Source: Pyropia yezoensis
Lineage: Eukaryota > Rhodophyta > Bangiophyceae > Bangiales > Bangiaceae
Length of the DNA: 64,000 nt
NCBI GenBank assembly: GCA_009829735.1
Contig: CM020620.1
Coordinates: 2,979,447 to 3,043,446 of the forward strand
Reading direction: 5' to 3'
Part shown: piece after piece, positions 41,101 through 53,200 of the stretch
Position numbering within the stretch: the first letter of the stretch is position 1
Layout of the letters: each line of letters begins with the position of its first letter
Notes under the pieces: generated by a model
What the model was told of the DNA's origin: nothing
Databases searched by the model: none
The model's input: the letters and a program-made list of their open reading frames with translations, nothing else
Made by a program: the position numbers and the translations under genes

Positions 41101-43230
41101 GGCAGAGGCTCGTGGGCACCCCGTTGGCGAGCGCCACCAGCGCCGCTGCGCCGATGGGCGACCCTGCGTGCGGGGCGGTGGTGGCGACGAGAGCGGGGAG
41201 GGGGGGGTGCGTCCGTGTGGGGGGGCGGGCATGGGAGCGGGCGCGGCACGGGGAGGGGGGCACGCTGCTGCTGTCCCCGCCGTCGCCGCTGCCGTTGCGG
41301 CGGCGCCACCGCGGCCGCCGACGCGGAGGCGGCAGGGGGGGGTGGCGCCGTGGGGCGGCTGGGGGAGGGGAAAGAGGGGGCGGAGGGGGAGGTCAGGGTT
41401 CACCAAATGTTGCACACCAAAACAAAAGGCGAAGAGGGAGGAGGGGGGGAAAGGAGGGAAAGCGGGGGGAGGTGGGGAGAGAAAGGGGCGGCGGCGACGG
41501 CGGGGGTGATGCCGGCGGCCAGAGCCACCGATAGTGGCAGCGGGGGCAGACGGCCAGCAGCCCGTGGCCATCCAGCGTGGGTTGCGCTAGCACGTAAGCG
41601 GTGGCGGGCGTCTGACCTCGGCAGCGGCAGCGGCGGCCGCAGCGACGTCGGCGGTAGCATCGCGGGGCGGCGTCCAGCCGGCGGCGGGTGCCGCGGTGAC
41701 AGGCGTGGAACGGCGGCGGCGGGGGTAGGACGGCGGCAAGCCAGCAGCGGCGGTGACGAGAGCGGCCGCGCGGAGCGGTGGTGGCCTACAGGCGGCGGCA
41801 AGTCAGCGGAGGCCGGGGACCAGCGGCGGTGGCGGCGGCCGCGGGGGGGCAGCTGCCGTCCTACCCCTCGACAAACGATACGTCCCCCCCCCTCCTCATT
41901 GCGTGGAATCAATGATCGCCTTAGTGCAGGCATTGCGGTCAGCTCCACGGAGAGGTCGGGAAGGTGGCCGGGGAGGGCCGGAGGCATGGCTTCCGTACTT
42001 CACGGAATGCACGACTGTACAGAGATAGATAGATAGCCCCTTGGCTGACCATGGAACAATATTAGTCGTATTCCAAATCCTGGGGGGACCGCCCAATTCG
42101 TGGGGGGGCCCCCCTAGAGACGCAATCCTGGGGGGTCGCGGTCCCCCAGGCCGATTGAGCGAGGACTCTCACAGAGTGCTACTTAAATTTGTAAATGCTT
42201 CCAAGTGCTACACAGGGCACCGCGCCGGTGGCCAGATCTATGGCCACGACACGGGGGAGGACCCACAGGCGAGAGCGTGAGTCCCCCCGCCGGCGGCCGA
42301 GGGCGCCGCCCAGCCACTACATCGAAAGCGGACTGCAGTCGTGGGGCGGGGGTGGCTCTGACCTCGCCTTCCGTGCTGGAACCGTTGGCACCCCCCGTGC
42401 GCTCCTGACGGCCCAGCTGCGGGGCCGCCGCTGATTTTTTCTGTTGCTGCCGCCTGGGCATTCACAACAACCCTCGCCCCGCCGCCCGGCCTACCCCATC
42501 ACATCATCAGGGGGGGGCCCCCGTCCGTAAGCACCATGGACAAGACTGGGCGTGTGCCACGTGCGACCAGCCGTTTTACGCACATTGAACCCAGCAATGG
42601 GGGGGGTGGGCTGACCGCCTGACGTTCTGGGCAGCTACTCGGGGTTCACGTGGGGGGCACGGGCGGCGGGGGGGGGGCGCAGCGCCAGCGCCCTCCCCCC
42701 GCTTACCCCACCCCTGGCGCGACGTGGCTGCCGGGATGGCCGATTGGTAGACCGCTCGCTGAGGCAAGCTGCCGCGCCATCGAGGGCGATCCGAGGGACC
42801 CCACTGTCAACGCGTACGCGGGGGGGTTGCGCTCGCGGCCGCCTGTGGCGTGCCTCCCGAGCTCGCTGGCAACGTGGGTGCAGCCTACCGCGGCTGTTGT
42901 CGCCGTCGTGGCAGCCGCCGCCGCCGGCCGCGTGTACACTCCAGTTGCCAACGCCCTCGGCCGCCCCATCGCACAACCACCCCGTGACACGCAGCTGCCG
43001 CCCCCGCCGTGTCGTTGTCCACTGCCGCATCAACCTGGACTCCACAACATCCTAGAGACACACTCGCGCCAGTGACCCATCCCTCCCCCGTATCTTGCTG
43101 TGCCCTCTCAGTTCCTCGCGCTGTTTTTGTCCTTACTGCTTTTCTCTCCCACCCCTGTCTACCCCCCCTGCCCTTCACCCCGCTCATTCTCCCCCCCCCC
43201 CCCCACTGTGCCCCCCCCCCACCGCCAACG
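38146..43230. other. 5-kb stretch without recognisable gene
   Basis: Mixed sequence: poly-C near 38941, C/G-rich tract 41200-41880 with chance Gly/Arg frames, and a GGGGGG/CCCCCC inverted cluster near 42080-42160. The last ~150 bases (CCTCCCCCGTATC, TTCTCTCCC) are a pyrimidine-rich leader of the gene at 43231. I find no domain in any frame, including the 183-codon frame at 39770. Confidence 0.45.
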
Positions 43231-43938
43231 ATGAGACCGTTTGACCCCCGCCGCGCCGCCTGTCGGCGGCGCTCCGCAGCCCGCCCGCTCCTGGCCGCCA
43301 CCCTGCTGGTAGTGGCGGCGCTGGCGGCGGCGACGGCGCTCGTGCCCACCCCCGCCGCGGCCGCCCAAGGCCAGTGTGCCGCGGGCGACACGGCGCTGAC
43401 CGACAGCGGCTGCCGCACCACCTGCGCCACCAGCTTTTTTTCGTGCACCCGCTTTTCCCGGGGCCGCTCCTGCCGGTCGTGGTTTTTCAAAAGCACCTGC
43501 TGCCGCGACGAGTCGGGCCCCTCCTTTCCGTGCCCCAATGTGGGCGTCACCCTCCGTCAGTGTTACTGCGAGCGTGGCGGCCTGCGCGCGGCGGGCATTG
43601 CGTTGTTGGTGCTGGCGGGGCTGGCGCTGCTCGCGGCGGCTGCCGCTGTGGCGGCCATGGCGCGCAAGCGCTCCAAGGCTCGGAAGATCCGTCAGCAGGT
43701 CAATGCAATGGGGGAGGCGGACGGCACTGCGCCGGGGGCCTATGAGCCGCCGCCGGCCGAGCAGAACGTGGGAGGGGGGTACCCGACGACGGCCTACCCG
43801 ACGGAACCCGTAACGACAGCGCCGGCCTACCCGGTAGCTACTGCGACGGCCTATCCCGATGCGGTCGGGGGGGGTGGATACCCGCCCCCAGGAGGGTATG
43901 GCGGGGCACCTGTGTACAATACGGGGCCGACTCAGTAA
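43231..43938 (+). CDS. Small cysteine-rich type I membrane protein
   Basis: 235 residues with a clear topology. Basic N-terminus, then a hydrophobic signal segment (~20-38) and a probable cleavage site near PAAAA-Q45. An ectodomain of ~45-117 has ten cysteines (49, 61, 65, 72, 81, 90, 91, 101, 111, 113), an even number compatible with five disulfides and including CC and CYC pairs. A transmembrane helix follows (~119-142, GIALLVLAGLALLAAAAAV), then a basic stop-transfer KRSKARK. The ~85-residue cytosolic tail is Pro/Gly/Tyr-rich with recurrent YP motifs (GYPTTAYPTEP, PAYPV, TAYPDA). ATG at 43231 is the first in frame that gives a signal peptide. No family recognised. Surface sensing or wall attachment is only a guess. 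Confidence 0.8.
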   Translation: MRPFDPRRAACRRRSAARPLLAATLLVVAALAAATALVPTPAAAAQGQCAAGDTALTDSGCRTTCATSFFSCTRFSRGRSCRSWFFKSTCCRDESGPSFPCPNVGVTLRQCYCERGGLRAAGIALLVLAGLALLAAAAAVAAMARKRSKARKIRQQVNAMGEADGTAPGAYEPPPAEQNVGGGYPTTAYPTEPVTTAPAYPVATATAYPDAVGGGGYPPPGGYGGAPVYNTGPTQ

Positions 43939-45204
43939 GAGAGGACGGGATGGGGGTAAAGGCAAAATGCATGTTGATTGAAGGAAGGTGTTCCCTTGTG
44001 TACGACATCGCTGTGCTGGTCCAAGCGCCTTCGCGACTTGTTGGCCCACAGATTTGCAGTATCAAATGAATACTGACCCCCGTGCAGCGGCACGCAGTGT
44101 GGCCAAACGCCGACGACTACACTGCCATGGCGGAGGCAGCCATCCTCGCCGTCGACCTCCGCTGCCAAGGCCGCCCCTCTTCCAGGGCGGCACGATGTCT
44201 CGGTGGCGGCCGGCCTGGCCGACCCGCCGCCATCCTCGGCCGTGGCGGCAGAACCCTGCGAGGAGACAGCCGGCAACCACTGCTGCCACCGTCACCGCCA
44301 CCGCGTGGCCCTTGTAGGTGGAGCGGCCGCGCGCCGCATCGCCATCGCTGCCGCGTACGGAGGGCCAGGAACGGACGGGCAGCAGGCAAGGCGCCTGCGG
44401 CATGGTCCCTTGCCGGCCATTGCAGCTGACGGCCTACGCTGCCACCGCCGCTGACTCCGCCGCCGCGGGAGCTACGGAGGCGCATGAAGAGGCGGCGGCG
44501 GAAAAGGCAACGACTGCGACAGGTGCTGCTTCTGCGGGCAGCGGACGCAGCCCCCAGGCGAAGTCGAAAATCAGCGACGACAGAGCTTTCGATCCAAGAC
44601 GACGTGGCCCCTCCTTCTGACGTGGAGCACCTTACCGCGGCCACGTGCGACAGAGCGCGCGATCCCTCCAGGAGAAATTGCCCCCTTGGTCGCCCCTATC
44701 TGGCGACGGCGGTCGGACTCTGTCGATGAGTGCATATACATTCATAAAAAGAGCTGTCTTTGGACCCTTGTCGAGCACTGCAGTGCCCGAGAAGGGTGAA
44801 GAGCTCGTCTTGAACCTTTCTCGAGCTGTGCTCGGGAAGGGTCCACACTGCAGCGAAAAGAAACACGAAAGGGTCTAAGACGAGATTTTCATATGAATGT
44901 GGAGCATGGACTGCATCAACACAAAGTGCATCTAGATATCTATCTATAATGAACATAATATGTCATCATGCAGTAAATTATGCTAATTAATAATTCACGT
45001 CGAGAGAAAATGTTCAGTGCCCCATCTCATGACATGACATGCTTCATGCCATGACAGGATGACGCCATGGTCCTCCAGAGACGTATGAATTACTGAGTGA
45101 ACTGAAATATTCGAAAGCGCCCCCCACAAGACACGTACAGTACAATAGGACAGTATACAAGCAGCGGAATTTGTCAGTAAAAGAGCAGGACCTTGACAGC
45201 ATGT
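43939..45204. other. Intergenic stretch, AT-rich toward the transposon
   Basis: No secure gene. 44880-45200 is conspicuously A+T-rich for this genome (AATTATGCTAATTAATAATTC) and borders the piggyBac-type element. Confidence 0.55.
44762..44844. repeat. Inverted repeat / hairpin
   Basis: GGACCCTTGTCGAGCAC at 44762-44778 pairs with GTGCTCGGGAAGGGTCC at 44828-44844 (15 of 17 positions), enclosing about 49 bases. Could be a hairpin RNA or the remains of a small palindromic element. Confidence 0.5.
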
Positions 45205-45255
45205 CTAGTGTCTATTCTACCATTGGGATCAATTGATCCTTACAGGATCATATGA
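45205..45255 (+). repeat. Left TIR and sub-terminal palindromes
   Basis: 17-bp TIR followed by GGATCAATTGATCC (about 45227-45239) and GGATCATATGATAC (45245-45258 region), mirrored at the right end. Confidence 0.8.
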
Positions 45256-45833
45256 TACTTGTTTTCAACTCCAAACTGTGGACGTCTGAGAGGTCCCACA
45301 ACCATTTTGACCGCGGAAGCAGACGCAGCGCTGTCTGTTTGCCCTTGGGGTCCAAGAACGTCCTTAAACTACATGTATTTGCAAAACTGTGTGCATTTCT
45401 GTGACAGTCCCCAGAAGGCACAGCCGACTGAGCCCCCGCGCCTGACGAGTGCCTGATGCGCGCGCTCCCCACCCAAACGGCTCAGCGCATAGCATCTGGC
45501 CCTGTCTGCAGCCGTCTGTGAAAGGCCACCTCTTGCTGGATGACACCTATGCAACCGCGCTTTTCCTTCCAGAGCAGCGCGCGATACCGTTTTGGCGCCA
45601 CCTTCCCCCTCCTCTCGCGCTGCTCTCGAGCTAACGACCAGTACGTTTCAGCTTCCAATGTGTGCAGGCGCGCCTCTGCTTCGAATCAGGCCCTGCCAGT
45701 CCTGACGGCTGAATACCTGACTTTCGCCGGTGGCGAGGACCCTTGACCCCTTCTGCCTTCCCCCTCCTCCTCCTCTGGTCTGCCCCACTCCCCCCACTAC
45801 ATTTTCCGGTGCGCCTCCTTACTTGCTGTACGC

Positions 45834-48122
45834 ATGGCGCCTCTGTCTGACCCCCGTCTCGTGATCAATACTTTCGTCCATGCCAAGGCCATCCACGTCA
45901 AGAACTTTGCGGAATGTGCGCGCTTGTACGGCAGCGCCGCGACCACGAAGCTGGTGGATGGACGCGTGACTGCGTTTCGTCGCGACAAGAATAAGAACAA
46001 CCGCCTGGTGACAACCGTCACGGCACGGTGGCGGATGTCGGGGTATGAGGTGGTCAAGTGTCTGGGATTGCGGTGTGTGCGTGCTGGTGCCGCCCCTGCG
46101 CCAGCGGGACAGCCAGGGCCGCTGCCTTCCAGCGGCGTTGCCGGTGCGGCCTTACCCTCCCCTCTGCAGACCTTCGCAGGTGCGGCCAGCCAAGCACGCG
46201 AGCCTGCGGAGCCTACCCCTCCTGATGTTCCTGATGCGGACCGACTGCCCCCGGATGGCAGCCTACCCCCCACTGCCATGAACAACGAGGCCGATCCGTC
46301 CAGCCAATCGTGTGACGTGGCGGCCGGCTGCCCACTGGCTCTCGCGGAACCGCTGGCCGGGCCGGCGAATGGGCCTGCTGCCCCCGCGTCTGTTGTGGTG
46401 CACGGCTTTGAATGGCGTGATGCGGACGTTCTGCAGCCGATCGGAGGGCCTGTCACGCGACGGGCGTGGTCGGTGCGCTCGCTGGGCGACGAGCTTATTA
46501 CGGAAGGTGGAGACGCTATGGGCTTTGGGCGGTCTCGTACGCCGCTGGACTACTTCCTTGCTGTCTTCCCACAAGATCAGCTGGCGAGGATGGTGCGTCT
46601 CACGTCAGCCAAGCTGGAGGCGGCGGGCGTACAGCCTACGTCTCCTGGGGAGCTGGTAAAGTTTTTTGGTGTGCTCCTGCTGTCCACGCGGTTTGAGTTT
46701 GGGTCGCGAGCCGAGCTGTGGTCTACCACCCAACGGACAAAGCACCTGCCCGCCCCTGCATTTGGGAGCCGAACCGGCATGCCTCGACGGCGCTTTGATC
46801 TTCTGTGGTCGTCGCTGACATTCAGTGGAGGAGCCCCCGACGCGCAACCGGCGCCCGGCTTGGGGTCTGAGCAGCGGCGATGGGCAAGGGTCAACGACTT
46901 CGTGGAATCCATAAACGCCCATCGTTCATCCCGTGTCACACCTGCAGACACCATCTGCGTTGACGAGTCCATCTCGCGATGGTACGGGCAAGGCGGCCAC
47001 TGGATATCCCGCGGGCTCCCGATGTATGTGGCGATTGACCGCAAGCCGGAGAACGGGTGCGAGATCCAAGACGCAGCGTGCGGCCGCAGCGGACTGACGC
47101 TGCAGCTGCGCATCGTCACCTCCGCAGCCGACCAACACGCCAACATGACTGCTGAGGAGCTTGCTGGCTCCCACGGCACTGCCGTACTTATGCGGCTGCT
47201 GCGACCATGGGCGGGGACGGACCGCATCGTCTGTGCGGATTCGTACTTCTCCAGCGTTGCAACCGCACTGGCGCTCAACGAGGTCGGCCTGCGCTTCACC
47301 GGCGTGATCAAGAATGCACACCGGCGCTTCCCATTGGCCAGCCTGGCATCTCGCGAGCTGGGTTCCAGAGGTGACCAACACTCGATGGTTCATCTCGACG
47401 CCACCGGTCGGCCTGATATGCTGGCACTCGTGTGGGTGGATCGGGAGCGGCGCTACTTTGTGTCAACTGCTGGCAGCAGTCAGCCCGGCATCCCCTTGGA
47501 GCGCGTGCGATGGAGGGAGATGGAGGACGGGGCTGGCGCGCAACGCGTGGCGCTGACGGTGAGGCAGCCTGAGGTGGCAGAGCTCTACTACGGGTGCTGC
47601 TCCCAGATCGACCGCCACAATCGCTGTCGGCAGGACGACCTACGCCTGGAGCGGAAGTTGGGGACGCACGACTGGTCCATGCGCGTGAACATTTCCCTGC
47701 TGGGGATTTGCATCGTCGACGCATGGCTGCTCCATCACAGGGCGAGGGGGCCGGCGGCATCTCTGTTGCAGTCCAATTTATACGAGCAGCTGGCATCTGA
47801 GATGATTGACAACACTCTCAATGCCGTTGGGACACGTGTGAGGGCGCTCCCGGACGGACCAGGCCAGGCAGCCTCGAGTCCAGCATACGGGGTGGGGACG
47901 TACCTGACACCCACGTCCAAGAGGCGCAAGACGCCATCGGGTCGCAGGACATCCGACCACTTGGCGCAACGTGGTTGTCGAGTATGTCGTGCCCTGACCA
48001 CTCTCGTGTGCTCTACATGCAGGGACACTCCTGATGTGGGAGAGGTGTTTCTTTGCGGTGCCCGATCTGGCCGCTTTTGTTTCGCGGAGCACATGCGTGC
48101 TGTGCACGAGATGGTTGTGTGA
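45834..48122 (+). CDS. PiggyBac-type DDD transposase with C-terminal zinc-binding domain
   Basis: 762 residues, uninterrupted. It catalyses cut-and-paste transposition. The N-terminal ~190 residues are variable and Pro/Ala-rich. The piggyBac core starts ~255 (FFGVLLLSTRFEFGSRAELW; MPRRRFDLLWSSLTFSG). Catalytic Asp candidates are D377 in CVDESISRWYG, D469 in VCADSYFSS and D593 in CSQIDRHNRC, with the usual spacing and context of the family. A C-terminal cysteine/histidine-rich domain (~715-757: CRVC, CSTC, FLCGARSGRFC, H) matches the RING/PHD-like finger of piggyBac proteins. ATG at 45834 is the first in the frame. All visible active-site residues are present, so it may be functional. It reads rightward inside TIRs at 45205 and 49077. 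Confidence 0.92.
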   Translation: MAPLSDPRLVINTFVHAKAIHVKNFAECARLYGSAATTKLVDGRVTAFRRDKNKNNRLVTTVTARWRMSGYEVVKCLGLRCVRAGAAPAPAGQPGPLPSSGVAGAALPSPLQTFAGAASQAREPAEPTPPDVPDADRLPPDGSLPPTAMNNEADPSSQSCDVAAGCPLALAEPLAGPANGPAAPASVVVHGFEWRDADVLQPIGGPVTRRAWSVRSLGDELITEGGDAMGFGRSRTPLDYFLAVFPQDQLARMVRLTSAKLEAAGVQPTSPGELVKFFGVLLLSTRFEFGSRAELWSTTQRTKHLPAPAFGSRTGMPRRRFDLLWSSLTFSGGAPDAQPAPGLGSEQRRWARVNDFVESINAHRSSRVTPADTICVDESISRWYGQGGHWISRGLPMYVAIDRKPENGCEIQDAACGRSGLTLQLRIVTSAADQHANMTAEELAGSHGTAVLMRLLRPWAGTDRIVCADSYFSSVATALALNEVGLRFTGVIKNAHRRFPLASLASRELGSRGDQHSMVHLDATGRPDMLALVWVDRERRYFVSTAGSSQPGIPLERVRWREMEDGAGAQRVALTVRQPEVAELYYGCCSQIDRHNRCRQDDLRLERKLGTHDWSMRVNISLLGICIVDAWLLHHRARGPAASLLQSNLYEQLASEMIDNTLNAVGTRVRALPDGPGQAASSPAYGVGTYLTPTSKRRKTPSGRRTSDHLAQRGCRVCRALTTLVCSTCRDTPDVGEVFLCGARSGRFCFAEHMRAVHEMVV

Positions 48123-49017
48123 CCAACTCGGGGAAGGGGTGGGGGGCGCGGGAGTGGAGAGGGTGCGCCGGGGGCGTATTGTGGCGGCCGCCAGGTGAGG
48201 AGGTCATGGGGGGTGGGGTGGGAGGTGCAGACGGGGTGGGGTTGCACCGGAGTCTGGAAATGGAGCGTGCGTGGAGGGCACTGAGATGAACATTGGGGAG
48301 CACCAAGCGTCGATGAGACTGTCGTTCGTTCATTGTCCAGTAGGGCCACGCACGAGATGATGGGGACCACCCCCTCACCCGTCGCAGCACGTGAACAGAT
48401 CGTGCAGAGCTGGCACTGCAAAAGGGGACTGAAGCAGTGCAGGCCTTCGAGCGGGCGGGCTGATCGTGCACGTGTCAGCTGGGCATGCTCCCTGGCATTC
48501 TCTCATGTCTGTCATACTTTGCATTCTGAGAGGAGTCGCACCAGGTGCAATGGCGGCCGTCGCGGCGATGGACGCGAGTCTCTGCGGCCGTGCGCAGAGT
48601 AGGGGCTGTACCGTTCCCCCCCCCCCTCCCCTCCTGATTAGGTCTGAATTGCGCACACAGCGACGCGATGCGCATGGTGGAACGGTGGCCGACGCCGACA
48701 TGGGACCCGTCTCAAGGGCCGTGCATAAATGGGATCCTCCCCGGCTTCCCCCCCCCCCCCCCTTGCTCGGGTTCTGAATTCGCGCGGCCAGCAGCAGCGC
48801 CTGAAGCGGCGTTGATGGAGCGCAGCTGCTGGTATCGCGAGATCTCGCGACAACAGAGGCGTTTGCGGAATGGCCAACCTCTGGTCACTCGCGTTACAGC
48901 CGAGCCAGCCCCGTTCGTGCCAGCTGAGCGGTCGTGAAGCGCAGGCAGGAAATTGTGTATGACGCACGGAGTCCGAAATATATGAACGAGAGGTGGAATC
49001 GACGATTGCCAGAGGGG

Positions 49018-49077
49018 ATCATATGATCCTCGGGTGGGGATCAATTGATTCTCACCTCAAGGTAGAATAGACACTAG
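49018..49077 (-). repeat. Right TIR and sub-terminal palindromes
   Basis: GGATCATATGATCC (from about 49016), GGATCAATTGATTC (about 49038) and the 17-bp TIR at 49061-49077, the mirror image of the left end. Confidence 0.8.
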
Positions 49078-50266
49078 TGTGCATCCCCCAAGAAGTAGCT
49101 CAGGTATCTTGTAACATGCAACATGCAAGGCAACATGTTTCCCTCGCCATTACAGATGTCGCCCATTGGAAGATACATGACAATCTCAGGGAGAGAAAAT
49201 GGCGTACGTACATCACAGTGACAAGCGGAGAAAGGAGGAAACGAAGAGCACGGGGAGAGAGAGATCGACGAGCTCTATCGTGTACTGCCCTGAAATGATA
49301 AACTTCGAGTGCCCCAAATTGATAAGTCAAAGAAAAACCGCCACATAGAGTGCGTAGATAGCACGAGGTGCATATAGGAATACCCTCTGAGCCGTCCCGT
49401 AACTCTACGAACAAAGTCAGAGGCGTTGAATGGGCGGCTTCTGGGGCCTGCAATCGACGTTCGTAGATTCTACAATCACGGGCCCCCGTATGATCAGGAT
49501 ATTGGACCAATCAGGTGGCAGCCTAGTGAAATCTCCAGCCGCGGGGATACCGCCATGTGCCACGACGTGGCTGTGGCCAGCGACGTGGACAGCCGGATGC
49601 GCATCCGGTGCCACGCGTCCAGAGCAGCATCAATTCGTCCCCGTTTTGCGTCTGACGGGACGCTGAACCCCATTGGAAGAAAGAGACTGTCAGGGAGATC
49701 CTGCCGCGTGATGTTGCAGCACAGCGCGGCTGCAGAAAAGACCCTTGAAATACAGAGGGCAGTACATGAAATGCTCGATTGCACCGATTTTTTAAGTTTA
49801 TGTCGTTGTACGGCTGATCGTCATCGAATTGGGTGCCCGCCCTCCCGCCTCACCCCTCCTCAGTGGCGCAACCGGATCGCGCCTCGTGCACTGGCTGCCT
49901 GACAGCTCGTCACCGCGGTTGCGCTCTGCCTGTCTACTCCCTGGTACTGTTGAGCACGCAGGCGTTGCGGGTTGCGGATTGAAGATCGCTGGGGCGTTCT
50001 CACGTACGTTATCAACGTCGACCCAGCGGGTGCCCGCTTTCCCCCCGACGCATTGCCCGCTCCGCAAGGGACGCTGTCTTCGTCGGTGTGGCCGGGGCCC
50101 GTTTGCCGCATACACCTTCCTTTGCAGCTACTATCGATTCTGGGGCTGTTGCGTTGCACGGCGGGCGCCCCTCGAACGGTGTGTCGTGTTTTCTCCACGA
50201 CGTGTGTCCGCGGCTGCGGAGGCCGGCCAGCCCGCTACCCCAAGTCAAGTGGTGCCTTGCGCGGGT
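49078..50266. other. Intergenic stretch
   Basis: No supportable gene. Lower GC than the rest of the window up to about 49800. Confidence 0.5.
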
Positions 50267-53200
50267 ATGTCCTCTGACGAGTCAAGTCATAGGGACGACT
50301 TCTTCGACATGCCTGTTGAGGAGCGTGGCGGGCTGATCCGAAGCTCCCTCTTCTTTCAAGACGCTGGACCTGGCAAGGTCTGTTCTGGGTGCAGGCCTAA
50401 TGAGGACGCTGACAATGCGGCTGCGGCTGGCGCCGCCGCCCTCGGTCCTAGACAACCCAAAGAGAAGCGAAACTTTATCATTATTGGCTACGGAAGTGCA
50501 AGCCCAGGTGCGTCGGGCCGCCATGCTTGCGGCGTCGGGAAGCGCTGCAGTGCCCTGTGCGGGAGGTTCTACTGCGGTCCCTGTTGTCATTTGCGAGGAC
50601 GACCTCATTGTTACGTTTTGAGTGGGAATTTCAGGCTGTGTACTACCCGCACGTTCGTCTGGCGATGCCTGGCAGTCGCATACGGAGGATTGATGGCTGT
50701 GGCGTGGCCGACGGACTTGTCTGTGTCCTCATGGAGAACACGGCAGCCATTGCTGTGTGTCCCGTGGTTTCTGGTTTATCAATGCGCGTGTTGTGCTCCT
50801 GGGGAACCGTGATCGGCAAGGGACGCGGGGCCTTTGCGGCCACGGACGTCGATCAGGCGGAGGTTTGGGATCTCATGATGAACTCGACACTTTGCCGCCA
50901 TGCGCGCGCTTCATCTGGTGCCCTCATAAGGCTACAAGACGTTCTTGGGCAAGCAGTGACCGTGGCTGCAACAGCTCTGAGATATTATAGGGGCATGAGT
51001 GCAAGTGGTGACGAAGTTCCGGAAGCACTTGAGTCGGTGGTCGTTGAGCTTGCCGGCATGCGAGGCAAGCATCAAAACACCGCTGTTTACGCAGTTTATT
51101 ACAGTCGCGTATGGACGCCGGTTGTGGTCAAGCCTAGGGAGAATTCGCACAAGCTAGGGTTTTGTTTCTCGCTGAGCTGCATGACGCAGCCGTATGGCTG
51201 TGTCCATGCCAAGCGTGTCAACGCCGAGCGGAATATTGACGCGGTGGATTTCTCAGCCGCCGGTGCTCCATGGATGGAGCAAAAGCAGTTTGACAATGGC
51301 TGTATCTACATGAGTGATGAGGAGGAGGCCGGCCCTCAAACCGGTGATGCCGTGACTGCGGCAAGACAGGGGCCTGCGTTACCCCCTTCATCCAGCACCC
51401 ACGTAGCCACAAGCCATCCACTACTCAGGCAGCGATCAACGAGGCAAGTGCGCAGAACACCCACTGCGTGTTACCCGAGTTCTTTGTGGGTGAGCATTGC
51501 TTCGCCTGTGACAAGGGGCCTGAGGCTGATCCGCTCCAGAATTTGCGACAGGGATAGCTTCAGACTATCCGTGGGGTCGCGTCTAGGTATGATTGCTCCT
51601 GGACAAGCCCAGACGCTCACACTGTACCATTTGACGGTTCACAAGACGGTCTCTTCGCGGCTTCCCCTGAAGTGATCTACTCCCGAATCTTTCTCGAAGC
51701 TTTTGTGGAGTTCTGTGTGATTGGGAAGTCCACGATGGCAGCTGGATGCGAGCTCTTGACAAGCTTGCTGCGCAACACGGGCGCCTACGCCGATGGCGAG
51801 CTCGGAAGATCGCGCCAGATGCTCTCCGGCGCTGTTGGTGAATAATCCGACACGCTCGTGATTCCCGCATGCACGTTTGACTGTCTGCGGTGCGGCGCGT
51901 GCGAGGCTTCTGCAAGTGAGGAGGGCAATGGCGGGGGTGAGGAAGAAGACGGTGCCGGCTGTGAGCGACGGAAAGAGGCTTTCGGAGCCGTCACTGCTGA
52001 CGGCCAGATGGCGTCTGTTGCGCAGAATAAGATCGCTCCAGTGCTCAGACCGATTGTAGAGGCCCCAGCTGCCGACATCCCGATTGAATTCGCCTGCGTC
52101 ATCTCGTCAAGGCAGTGAGGCGCGGAGTACGTGCTCGAGGCTCAGACGACAACGCGTTGTCCGCGTCCGAGGCGGCGGCGTAGTGCGGACTCCTGGACGG
52201 CGCAGTACAGCCTCCACCTTCGTTACCGCCGCCTTACCACTCTCTGCTGCATCGTCGTTCGCACAATATCGACCCTCACGACGGGGGTCTATGTCCCCAT
52301 TAAGCTCTCATAACTCGCAAGGGTCATCAATGCTAGGGACACAATCTTCTGCTCCTGCTCCTGCCTCAGGTGGGAGCGATTCACCTCGGGCCTCAATGGA
52401 GACCGGACGATCAGTTGCATCTGGACCACCTTCGACGTCTCGGGCGCCCTCAAAGCCGCCAGCCGATGGGCGAGAAAGTCCTCATTTACCTTATGACCGA
52501 GGCGATGGACTGGCAGGCGACGGAGAAAGGGTGAATGAGAGATCCCGCGCGGAGTTGGACCTCGCCGCCACCTTGGCAGCGAGCTTTCTTTTTCACTCTT
52601 TCTACGCTGTCATTGATACGACCAGTGCTCTTGTACCGCACGCTCCTGGTGTGTGGGAAGAGTCGGCCTTACATGAGTCTGGCTCTGACGCGTCAAGATC
52701 AACTGAAGCGCTAACGTCTGCGAACAGTTTGTCCGGCACGAGCTCGGATTCTCTCTTCGCATTAAATGCAGGCTCGAGCGCCGGCGACGATCTCTCTGAT
52801 GAGGGAGAAAATCATCTGTTGCTCGCAGAGGCGGTGGAATCTATGCGTATGGAAGCTAATGAGGACCCCGCCGCGATTGGTGGCGTGCCGCGAGCTGGTA
52901 GTCACGTACCTCCGCCTCTCCCTCGCCGCGTTGCTTGTACGCAAGAAATGTGGCGGGTACCTCTGACACCCATGGTTTCGACCGCTCTGCTGCCAGTAGG
53001 CGATCAGGAAGAGGTGCAGAAAGCAGTAGACAACGCCAGGGACGTCCTCTCACCACGTTCCCCCGCCGCCATGCGTGCTACGACTGACGCTCTCGCCCAC
53101 AGAATGGCAAACACGACGAACGCTCTACCGCTGGCCGTGACCGAGAATGGAGAGCCGTTGTCCTGCTCGCAGTTTGCTTATCTCCTTCCTGACGGTTGGC

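Larger units (their letters stand above)
45205..49077 (+). mobile_element. PiggyBac-superfamily transposon (3.9 kb)
   Basis: Terminal inverted repeats CTAGTGTCTATTCTACC (45205-45221) and its exact reverse complement (49061-49077). Each end also carries two palindromic sub-terminal motifs in mirror order: a GATCAATTGATC type nearest the tip, then a GGATCATATGATCC type. One intact transposase (45834-48122) is the only gene; 48123-49060 is non-coding. The expected TTAA duplication is not seen at these tips; only TGT is shared on both sides. Confidence 0.8.

Noticed and set aside
45202-49080. TGT on both sides of the piggyBac-type element as a 3-bp target duplication.
   Set aside because: Three bases are too few to distinguish from chance, and piggyBac elements normally duplicate TTAA.
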